Below, one piece after another: positions 55,915-62,803 of a stretch of DNA of 64,000 nucleotides. A program made the translations under genes and the position numbers. The notes beneath the pieces are model-generated. The model saw only the letters and a list, made by a program, of their open reading frames with translations, was not told the origin of the DNA and made no database searches. Source of the stretch: CAUZIZ01 sp965222655. Its GTDB lineage: Bacteria; Acidobacteriota; UBA6911; RPQK01; JAJDTT01. How positions within the stretch are numbered: position 1 is the first letter of the stretch; each line of letters opens with the position of its first letter. The DNA lies in the NCBI GenBank assembly GCA_965222655.1, contig CBDCUP010000006.1, positions 434,001 to 498,000 of the forward strand. The letters run 5' to 3'.

Positions 55915-56503
55915 GAGTGCCCAGCAGATCAGGGGAAGGTGACGCGGAGATGCGGTTTATGAAATTCGGGAAGCCCGCGGCATCCAATCGACGCTTGAGC
56001 TGGGAGGCCTCTTCCCTGGTTGCGAATTCGCCGGCATAGACACGATAGAGAGGACTGTCAGGACCAGGCTTCTGGAGACGGCCCGAATAGCCTGCGTCTT
56101 CCAACTTCTTGAGCAGCCTTCGAGCATCCTTTTCCTTGCTCAGGGCCCCAAGTTGGATCGTATAGCGCCGCGGAAGTGGCTCCTTCGTAACTGAGGGGGA
56201 TGCTGTTGCTACTGAGACTCTCTCCTCCCTTCCAGCGGCAGCCCTTACATCAGGTTTCGGCGTCGCGACCGGGGGCACAGCCCCTCGCTGAGGAGAGGGC
56301 TGTGTAAGCTCTTCATAGAATTCCAGGTCGGGTTTGACATCCGGAACAGGCAGGGGTGTCTGCGAGAGGTCTTGCCGAGGGGCGTCTGCTTCGACGAAAT
56401 GGGCCTTGCCAACAAAGAGGCCCAGACCGAAGAAGAACCAGATGACGACCACTGCAATGCCGTAAAGGGCAAATGACTGTCGCGCACTAAGTTTCAGACT
56501 CAC
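55463..56503 (-). CDS. SPOR-domain membrane protein, with anomalous C-terminal read-through into lnt
   Basis: GTG start at 56503, overlapping the slipin end by 17 bases. N-terminal membrane helix (FALYGIAVVVIWFFFGLGLF), then a Pro-rich periplasmic linker. A SPOR domain (about 110-185) begins RRYTIQLGALSKEKDARRLL and ends AAGFPNFINRIS. SPOR domains bind denuded peptidoglycan at division sites. After about residue 190 the frame has no stop and continues out of frame through the first 450 bases of lnt, giving sequence without domain character. A one-base frameshift near 55920 or a truly overlapping tail would both explain this. Confidence 0.7.
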   Translation of the reverse strand: MSLKLSARQSFALYGIAVVVIWFFFGLGLFVGKAHFVEADAPRQDLSQTPLPVPDVKPDLEFYEELTQPSPQRGAVPPVATPKPDVRAAAGREERVSVATASPSVTKEPLPRRYTIQLGALSKEKDARRLLKKLEDAGYSGRLQKPGPDSPLYRVYAGEFATREEASQLKRRLDAAGFPNFINRISASPSPDLLGTHAFVHDTSSYLRHRSVACLSRSLPLFLELGGFDAVSVLPDPGAILESHRCGQLRPGIGLFWRRPLLDSEGFDWLWRAKLGDLNPYLLFDAASALPFSSPLFGLDSRSFHPVEGSSPVVGSRPLGAFRTAQELLCRRWVSLGSAGAFAVPL

Positions 56504-57272
56504 TCTTCGTCTGTTCCTTCACTCTTTTCATTCCCTCTACGAAGGGGGCGAACAAGTCCAGGGGTATGGGAAAGACGATGGTCGAGTTCTGCTCCACACC
56601 AATTTCAGTCAGGGTAGAGAGGTACCTCAACTGGAACGCAACCGGCTCCTTGGCTAGCATCTGCCCCGCCTCCAGCAGTCGCTCGGAAGCCTGGAACTCT
56701 CCCTCGGCATGGATGATCTTGGCCCGCCTCTCGCGCTCGGCCTCGGCCTGGCGCGCCATAGCCCGCTGCATTTCAGTGGGCAGGTCGACGGTCTTGATCT
56801 CGACCATGGTTACTTTGATCCCCCAGGGATCGGTGCTCTGATCCAGAATCGTCTGTAGTCTTTCGTTGAGTTCCTCTCGCTTGCTTAGAAGATCGTCCAA
56901 TTCGACCTGTCCCAGGACCGATCTCAAGGTGGTCTGGGATAGTTGTGAGGTAGCGTAGAGAAAATTCTCGACCGAGACCACCGCGGAATTCGGTTCGACG
57001 ACGCGGAAATAGACGATGGCGTTGACCTTGACCGACACATTGTCCCGTGTAATGACGTCCTGGGCGGGGACATCCATCGTCACCAGCCGGAGACTGATGC
57101 GCTCCATCCGATCAATTGGCCAGAACACCAGGATCAGTCCGGGCCCCTTGGACTTCGGCAGCAGGCGTCCGAGACGGAAAATGACGCCCCGCTCATATTC
57201 CCGCAAAACATTCACTACCGAAAGCAGATAGAGAAGAAGAATTCCGAAAAGCACCAAATAAGAAAGAGTCAT
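56487..57272 (-). CDS. Slipin/stomatin-like SPFH-domain membrane protein
   Basis: 261 residues from the ATG at 57272 with GGAGG upstream. An N-terminal membrane hairpin/helix is followed by REYERGVIFRLGRLLPKSKGPG, the signature start of slipins. The SPFH domain runs to about residue 180 and a helical region (MARQAEAERERRAKIIHAEGEFQA) completes it. The gene follows an NfeD gene with a small gap, the conserved NfeD-slipin pair in which NfeD is thought to process or partner the slipin in membrane microdomains. Confidence 0.9.
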   Translation of the reverse strand: MTLSYLVLFGILLLYLLSVVNVLREYERGVIFRLGRLLPKSKGPGLILVFWPIDRMERISLRLVTMDVPAQDVITRDNVSVKVNAIVYFRVVEPNSAVVSVENFLYATSQLSQTTLRSVLGQVELDDLLSKREELNERLQTILDQSTDPWGIKVTMVEIKTVDLPTEMQRAMARQAEAERERRAKIIHAEGEFQASERLLEAGQMLAKEPVAFQLRYLSTLTEIGVEQNSTIVFPIPLDLFAPFVEGMKRVKEQTKSESET

Positions 57273-57313
57273 GAAAACCTCCCGCCAGGAACCCGCCCAG
57301 CCTTCAGTGGCCA

Positions 57314-58636
57314 CTACCACTGCCGGGACTCCGGCGCAGCAGTTGATCCGGTCTGGGTCAACGATACACCCGAACCATGGTATGCCTCAACGGCCATGAC
57401 CAGGTTGGCTAACCGGACTACTCTGACCCGGCTTCCATTTGAAATGGGAAGCTCGGACACTGCCTGCCACCTCTCGCCCAGGACGAAGACCTGTCCCCCG
57501 TCCTGGTCGATGTCACTCCGAGCCACCCCAATGAGACCGACCATACCTGACTCACCCGTGGTCACTCTGGAACGATGAGACTTGATCACCAGACGAAGCA
57601 AAAACATGAAGATCAGACCAAAAGGAATGGCCACGAACAGAGCGAGTTCCAGACTGATGCGCAATTCCGGGTAGGGAGCATCGATCAGGAAGAGAATCCC
57701 CAGGATCATCGAAACAACTCCTCCCATTCCGAGAATACCAAACCCCTGAATTTTAACCTCTGCGATAAAAAGGCCCACTGCCAGAGCAATCAGAAGGACT
57801 CCGATCAAGTTGACCGGGAGGAGCGAGAACCCCAACAAGGCAAGGAGAAGAGAGATGGCTCCCAGGACTCCCGGCAGAATCAGTCCCGGGTGCGAAAACT
57901 CGAGATAGAGGCCCAGGGCACCCATCACACCTAGAACCAGGGAGAAATTGGGATCGGCAATCTTGGAGAGAATACGCTGCCGCAAAGTCATCTCGAGCAG
58001 CCGGACCTGATGCCCCTGGACCCGCAGTACCTGCTTCTCACCTGAAAAACGGGTGATTTCCCTGCCCTCGAGCTGCTCCAACAGCTGAACCTCACTGGAG
58101 GCGATCAGATCGATCAGCTTGCCCTCCAAGGCCTCCTGATCGGTATACGACGCGCTTTCGATCACGCCCTTCTCGGCCAGCTCATAGTTCCGGTTTCTCA
58201 CCTCGACAATGGCCCGCAGACTCGCCAAGGCGTCGTTCTTGACCTTTTCCAGCATGATCTTGTTTTCCATCCCGAAGGGGAAAACCGGATGAGCGGCGCC
58301 GGTGTTGGTGCCAGGCGCCATTGCAGCGACGTCGGCCGAAAGCAGGATGAAGAAGCCGGCAGAGGCGGCGTGGGTCCCCTGCGGTTCCACGTAGCAAACG
58401 ATCGGAACCTCGGAATTCAGGATGGTTTGGATGATCTCCTGCATCGAGATCCCGAGTCCGCCTGGAGTGGAAAGGCTAATCAGCAGGAACTCGGCATCCC
58501 TGTTTTCCGCCTCGCGGACCGCGGAAGTAATAAACTCCGAGGTAATGGGATCGATAACTCCATCGATCTTGACCTTGAGGATCTCACCGTGCAGGGGACC
58601 CGCGGTGAGCAAGAGCAGCAGGACAGCCCTTTTCAT
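57314..58636 (-). CDS. NfeD family membrane-bound serine protease (ClpP-class, NfeD1b type)
   Basis: 440 residues. Signal peptide, then a ClpP-like protease domain (about 20-230) with LLISLSTPGGLGISM, the nucleophile serine in THAASAGFFIL and the partner lysine around MENKIMLEKVKNDALA. Four membrane helices and a C-terminal OB-fold NfeD domain (GLIGVARSDIDQDGGQVFVLG) follow. Family members cleave stomatin C-termini in archaea; the slipin gene lies directly downstream here. Confidence 0.9.
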   Translation of the reverse strand: MKRAVLLLLLTAGPLHGEILKVKIDGVIDPITSEFITSAVREAENRDAEFLLISLSTPGGLGISMQEIIQTILNSEVPIVCYVEPQGTHAASAGFFILLSADVAAMAPGTNTGAAHPVFPFGMENKIMLEKVKNDALASLRAIVEVRNRNYELAEKGVIESASYTDQEALEGKLIDLIASSEVQLLEQLEGREITRFSGEKQVLRVQGHQVRLLEMTLRQRILSKIADPNFSLVLGVMGALGLYLEFSHPGLILPGVLGAISLLLALLGFSLLPVNLIGVLLIALAVGLFIAEVKIQGFGILGMGGVVSMILGILFLIDAPYPELRISLELALFVAIPFGLIFMFLLRLVIKSHRSRVTTGESGMVGLIGVARSDIDQDGGQVFVLGERWQAVSELPISNGSRVRVVRLANLVMAVEAYHGSGVSLTQTGSTAAPESRQW

Positions 58637-58689
58637 TTGAACTCCATGTTACACCATGTGCCGACCCCTCGCGGCCGCTATAATGAACC

Positions 58690-58944
58690 ATGATGCTAAA
58701 GGTCATCTTCTTCGCTTCTCTGAAAGATCTGGTGGGGCGCTCTGAAGTCGAGTTGGATCTTACCGGTGAGGGGACTACGGTCCGCGACATCTTCAAGAGA
58801 TTGGAGGCCCAGTTCCCGGAGTTGAAGCGCTACGAGTCGATCCTGTTGATCGCCGTCAACCAGGAATACACGGGCTGGGAACAGTCCGTCACAGCAGGTG
58901 ACGAAATCGCGTTCTTTCCCCCAGTCAGCGGTGGGAGGTCATGA
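58690..58944 (+). CDS. moaD: Molybdopterin synthase sulfur carrier subunit
   Basis: 84 residues, ubiquitin-like fold: MLKVIFFASLKDLVGRSEVE at the start and EIAFFPPVSGG at the end. The usual terminal Gly-Gly is followed by two more residues, Arg-Ser, before the TGA. Those bases overlap the ribosome site and ATG of moaE. Thiocarboxylation needs a free terminal glycine, so either the tail is trimmed, the protein is inactive, or a small sequence error exists. Confidence 0.88.
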   Translation: MMLKVIFFASLKDLVGRSEVELDLTGEGTTVRDIFKRLEAQFPELKRYESILLIAVNQEYTGWEQSVTAGDEIAFFPPVSGGRS

Positions 58945-59354
58945 TACGGATCGTCGAGGGCCCAATTGACCGAAACGCGGTGATCGAGGGAGCTAGTTCG
59001 TCGAAGGCGGGAGCAATGGTCACTTTCGATGGTGTCGTCCGCAACCATGCCCGCGGCAAGAAAGTGACTCACCTCTACTATGAGGCGTACCCCGAGATGG
59101 CAGAGAAAGAGATGAAGAAGATTCGGCAAGAGACGCTAGAGCGTTGGTCGCTGGAGGGGATGGCGATGGCGCATCGGACAGGCAGACTGGAGATCGGCGA
59201 CAGCAGCGTCTTCATTGCGATTTCGGCCGCCCACAGGGCAGAGGCATTCGAGGCCTGTCGCTTCGCCATCGATTCCCTGAAGACGACGGTCCCAATCTGG
59301 AAAAAGGAGCACTACGAAGACGGCGAGATCTGGATCGAGGGATACGGCGCATGA
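58941..59354 (+). CDS. moaE: Molybdopterin synthase catalytic subunit
   Basis: 137 residues. GAMVTFDGVVRNHARGKKVTHLYYEAY, HRTGRLEIGDSSVFIAISA, HRAEAFEACRFAIDSLKTTV and PIWKKEHYEDG (catalytic Lys) are diagnostic. With MoaD it inserts two sulfurs into precursor Z (cPMP). ATG overlaps the moaD stop by four bases; its own stop overlaps the next gene's start in the same way. Confidence 0.95.
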   Translation: MIRIVEGPIDRNAVIEGASSSKAGAMVTFDGVVRNHARGKKVTHLYYEAYPEMAEKEMKKIRQETLERWSLEGMAMAHRTGRLEIGDSSVFIAISAAHRAEAFEACRFAIDSLKTTVPIWKKEHYEDGEIWIEGYGA

Positions 59355-59824
59355 AGGCAGCCGTAGTGACCATCAGTGACGGCTGCTACCACGGTCGACG
59401 CGAGGACCTCTCCGGTGCGGCCTTGTCAGAACTGCTGACGCAGCAAGGTTGGTCGGTGGACTCCCGGCGAATCGTACCGGACGATGTCGAGAGAATCAGG
59501 GCACAGATTGTCGAGCTCAGCGATCAGACTCTGAACCTGGTTGTAACTACGGGAGGGACCGGGTTGGGTCCCCGAGATGTCACACCAGAGGCGATTCGTC
59601 CGCTCCTGGAAAAGGAAGCGGAAGGGTTGGCAGAGCTGATGCGCTTGCGCGGACTCGAAAAGACGGATTTTGCCGCCCTCTCACGATCTCTGGCCGGCGT
59701 GAGAAAGGAAACACTCATCCTGGCGCTACCTGGGAGTCCCAAGGGAGCAACCGAGTCTCTGGAGGCGGTTATCAAGTTGCTGGCACATGCCATCGATTTG
59801 ATCGAAGGTCGCACCAAGCACTGA
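59351..59824 (+). CDS. mog: Molybdopterin adenylyltransferase (MogA/MoaB family)
   Basis: 157 residues from the ATG at 59351, overlapping the moaE stop (ATGA). AAVVTISDGCYHGRREDLSG, LVVTTGGTGLGPRDVTPEA and LILALPGSPKGATESLEAV match MogA/MoaB. It adenylates molybdopterin before molybdate insertion. It completes a tight moaD-moaE-mog operon; moaA, moaC and moeA are not in the window. Confidence 0.93.
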   Translation: MKAAVVTISDGCYHGRREDLSGAALSELLTQQGWSVDSRRIVPDDVERIRAQIVELSDQTLNLVVTTGGTGLGPRDVTPEAIRPLLEKEAEGLAELMRLRGLEKTDFAALSRSLAGVRKETLILALPGSPKGATESLEAVIKLLAHAIDLIEGRTKH

Positions 59825-60061
59825 TATGCCGCTGCCGCATGGTCCCGCCGCTGGAGCGCGGCCTCGGCAGGCGCCTGATTCACTTGACTTTCCCTCACCG
59901 CTTTGGTCTCCTGCTCACTTACTAAACTTGTCAGACAGATGATCGGTCTGCCAGGCGGGAGAGGAGCGGTCCAGGACTGGCGAGACTAGCGTCACTCGAG
60001 AAACCGTTTCTATCCGGACGGGTTGTTCTGCAGAAGACCCTCGAAAGGCTGTTAGATCGGG

Positions 60062-61042
60062 ATGGACGCCAACATGCCTGACTCTCTAGAATACTGGAAG
60101 GGAAAACGGGTTCTGCTGAGTGGGGGAGGGGGATTCCTCGGTTCTTTCGTGATTCGGAGACTCCAGCAGCTTTCCCCTGCCCAGATCTTTGCTCCTCGCA
60201 GCCGGGATTATGACCTGCGCGAGACCGAATCCGTGCGCAGGGTCCTGGCCGACACCCGGCCGGACATCATCATTCACATGGCCGCGCGGGTCGGTGGAAT
60301 CGGGGCCAACCAGGCACATCCAGCTGAATTCTTCTATGACAACCTGCGTATGGGAGTAGAGTTTCTCCACGCTGCCTGGGAGCGCGGAGTCGAGAAATTC
60401 GTCACGGTTGGAACCGTATGTTCCTACCCAAAAATGACACCGGTCCCCTTCAAGGAGGAGGACCTCTGGGACGGCTATCCAGAGGAAACCAACGCGCCCT
60501 ACGGGCTAGCCAAGAAGATGCTCCTGGTGCAGTCCATGGCTTATCGTCAGCAGTACGGTTTCAACTCCATCTTTCTTCTGCCTGCCAACCTCTATGGGCC
60601 TGGAGATAACTTCGCCCCGGATTCTTCTCACGTGATTCCGGCCCTGATTCGAAGAGTGATCGAAGCCAAAGAGCAGGGCGAAGAGGAACTCGTGGTCTGG
60701 GGAACGGGCAATCCCACTCGGGAATTTCTCTACGTCAGCGACGCCGCCGAAGGGATCTTACTTGCCACAGAGGGATACAATGAAAGCGAGCCCGTCAATC
60801 TCGGCGTGGGGTCAGAGATCAGTATCCGCGACCTGGCGTCCGTGATCGTCCGGCTCACCGGTTTCCAAGGATCCATCAGTTGGGATGAGAGCAAACCCGA
60901 TGGCCAACCCCGAAGGAGCCTCGACACCAGCAAGGCGGAAAGACTCTTCGGTTTCCGGGCGAGTGTTCCCTTCGAGGAAGGGTTACGCAAAACTATTGAG
61001 TGGTTCAAGAAGCATCGCGCTCAGACGGTCAGTCAGGGCTGA
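60062..61042 (+). CDS. fcl: GDP-L-fucose synthase
   Basis: 326 residues; ATG at 60062 or four codons later at 60074. NAD(P)-binding GKRVLLSGGGGFLGSFVIRR, then VGGIGANQAHPAEFFYDNL, catalytic SSer-area TVGTVCSYPKMTP, and Tyr-x-x-x-Lys in NAPYGLAKKMLLVQS. It epimerises and reduces GDP-4-keto-6-deoxymannose, the product of Gmd encoded next, to GDP-fucose (or a related deoxysugar). The enzymes feed the surface polysaccharide genes at this end. Confidence 0.92.
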   Translation: MDANMPDSLEYWKGKRVLLSGGGGFLGSFVIRRLQQLSPAQIFAPRSRDYDLRETESVRRVLADTRPDIIIHMAARVGGIGANQAHPAEFFYDNLRMGVEFLHAAWERGVEKFVTVGTVCSYPKMTPVPFKEEDLWDGYPEETNAPYGLAKKMLLVQSMAYRQQYGFNSIFLLPANLYGPGDNFAPDSSHVIPALIRRVIEAKEQGEEELVVWGTGNPTREFLYVSDAAEGILLATEGYNESEPVNLGVGSEISIRDLASVIVRLTGFQGSISWDESKPDGQPRRSLDTSKAERLFGFRASVPFEEGLRKTIEWFKKHRAQTVSQG

Positions 61043-61062
61043 CCCTACAAAATGGTACTCTT

Positions 61063-61245
61063 AGGGTCTGCGCAAGAATAACTTGGTAGAATTGGCGCTC
61101 AGATTTGCACCAGATTTGGCCGCGAGCGATTGAGCGAAACCGCAGGCATAGCGGGGTCTACGTTGAGGATTTCGCGACTGAGGAGCGGCCGAAGATGGTG
61201 TGAAGATGAGATACCAAAATGCCAAGTTATTTTTGCGCAGACCCT
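61063..61245 (-). repeat. R2 MITE-like element, copy C (inverted, best preserved)
   Basis: 183 bases with near-perfect terminal inverted repeats: left AGGGTCTGCGCAAGAATAAC, right ends in the complement of AGGGTCTGCGCAAAAATAAC. It inserts between fcl and gmd and stops 13 bases before the gmd ATG, so transcription and the leader of gmd pass through it. Confidence 0.9.
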
Positions 61246-61258
61246 TAGATCAGATCTC

Positions 61259-62335
61259 ATGAAGAAAGCTCTTATCACAGGCATCACCGGCCAAGACGGT
61301 TCCTATCTTGCCGAGCTTCTCCTCTTCAAAGGCTATGAAGTACACGGCTTGATCCGGCGTGCGAGCACCTTCAACACCAGTCGTATCGATCATCTCTACG
61401 GTGACCCTCACAACGATACGCGCCTCTTCCTGCACTACGGCGATATCGGCAGTACAGGAAGCCTCCAGAACCTCATCTACGAGATCGAGCCCCAAGAAAT
61501 CTACCATCTGGCAGCTCAGAGCCACGTGCGGGTCAGCTTCGACCTGCCGGACTACACGACGGACGTGACTGGCCTTGGAACCGTCCGTATTCTCGAGGCC
61601 GTGCGCCGAAGTGGAGTCCGGGCTCGCTTTTATCAGGCTTCCTCCAGTGAGATGTTCGGGAGCGCTCCATCTCCTCAGGACGAGAGCACACCCTTTCATC
61701 CCCAGAGTCCCTACGCTACGGCCAAGCTCTTCGGTTACTGGGCCTCAAGGAACTATCGCCAGGCCTATCAGATTTTTGCCTCCAACGGCATCCTGTTCAA
61801 CCACGAGTCGCCCCGACGAGGGGAGACCTTTGTAACCCGCAAGATCACCCGTGCCTTGGCGGCAATCGTTGAAGGCCGGCAAAAGCACCTTTACCTGGGC
61901 AACCTGGATGCCAAGCGCGACTGGGGCTACGCTCCCGAGTACGTCGAAGCTATGGTGATGATGCTGCAGCAAGAGCAGCCCGATGACTTCGTGATCGGCA
62001 CTGGCGAATCCCATACCGTGGGTGAGTTCCTGGCGGAGGCTTTTGGATACGTCGGCCTGAACTGGAGAGATCATGTGAAGATCGACTCGCGATACTACCG
62101 TCCCAACGAGGTTGAGTCTCTACAAGCCAACCCGGCAAAGGCGACAGAACAGCTGGGCTGGAAGCCGAAAGTTCGTTTCAGCGAGTTGGTGCGCATTATG
62201 GTAGACGCGGACCTCCAATTCGCCGGAGTCCCCTCACCTGGGGAGGGAAAACGGATCTTGAAAGAACACTTCGACAGCTGGCATCGCTGGGATGATCAGA
62301 TTCCCAAATCCGAAGGGGCCCGACAAGTGCCATAG
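61259..62335 (+). CDS. gmd: GDP-mannose 4,6-dehydratase
   Basis: 358 residues from the ATG at 61259 (the frame is open upstream, but only through repeat R2). ALITGITGQDGSYLAELLL, HGLIRRASTFNTSRIDHLY, and the Thr/Ser-Tyr-Lys active site around QASSSEMFGS and SPYATAKLFGYW are diagnostic, as is FNHESPRRGETFVTRKITRA. It converts GDP-mannose to GDP-4-keto-6-deoxymannose, the substrate of Fcl. No strong ribosome site is left because the R2 end occupies that position. Confidence 0.96.
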   Translation: MKKALITGITGQDGSYLAELLLFKGYEVHGLIRRASTFNTSRIDHLYGDPHNDTRLFLHYGDIGSTGSLQNLIYEIEPQEIYHLAAQSHVRVSFDLPDYTTDVTGLGTVRILEAVRRSGVRARFYQASSSEMFGSAPSPQDESTPFHPQSPYATAKLFGYWASRNYRQAYQIFASNGILFNHESPRRGETFVTRKITRALAAIVEGRQKHLYLGNLDAKRDWGYAPEYVEAMVMMLQQEQPDDFVIGTGESHTVGEFLAEAFGYVGLNWRDHVKIDSRYYRPNEVESLQANPAKATEQLGWKPKVRFSELVRIMVDADLQFAGVPSPGEGKRILKEHFDSWHRWDDQIPKSEGARQVP

Positions 62336-62527
62336 TTCGACTGGCTCTGATCGCGCTCGCTGTTACCTGTTTTCAGCTAAGGAGTCTCCCCTTGGGCGTG
62401 TAGCTCTGAAGTGTGTCGACAACACCCGAATCCTGTGCGAAGAATCCTTGAGGAGATCTGGGTCGAGCCGGCCGCGTGCCCAATCTCGCTTGGTGAGAGA
62501 TTCGTAACCCATCAACCTCAAGTTTGA

Positions 62528-62803
62528 ATGGCAGTCAGCTTGCAGAACCTGTGTCGTGTAGGTGCCGGGGGCGGAATCCTGCTAATCGCGGGGACAGCAG
62601 GGCTCTACTTCTCTCCGTGGGCGGTGCTGCTTATTCTCCTGGTCTCGGGTCTGACCTGGCTCCGTCCCGCTTGGGGTGTTTCACTTCTCTTCGTGGTGGT
62701 TTCGGTGGATCCCGCCGGTCCTGTTCTCGGGAACATCGTTGTCAACTTCTCAGAACTGCTGTTCGCCGGCTGTTTGATCGCCTGGGCTACAACGACACCG
62801 TAG
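62528..62803 (+). pseudogene. O-antigen ligase/polymerase-like gene, 5' fragment cut by an IS
   Basis: 91 residues with three hydrophobic segments and a NFSELLFAGCLIAW motif resembling the N-terminus of WzyC/O-antigen ligase family proteins (usually 400 or more residues). The frame ends shortly after, where sequence of a mobile element seems to begin (from about 62804). The rest of the gene, if present, lies beyond the window. It follows fcl-gmd, consistent with a polysaccharide locus. Confidence 0.55.

Noticed and set aside
61130..61258. N-terminal extension of Gmd (begins MSETAGIAGSTLR)
   Set aside because: Entirely encoded by repeat R2; the same peptide appears in front of the GT39-like frame, showing it comes from the repeat.
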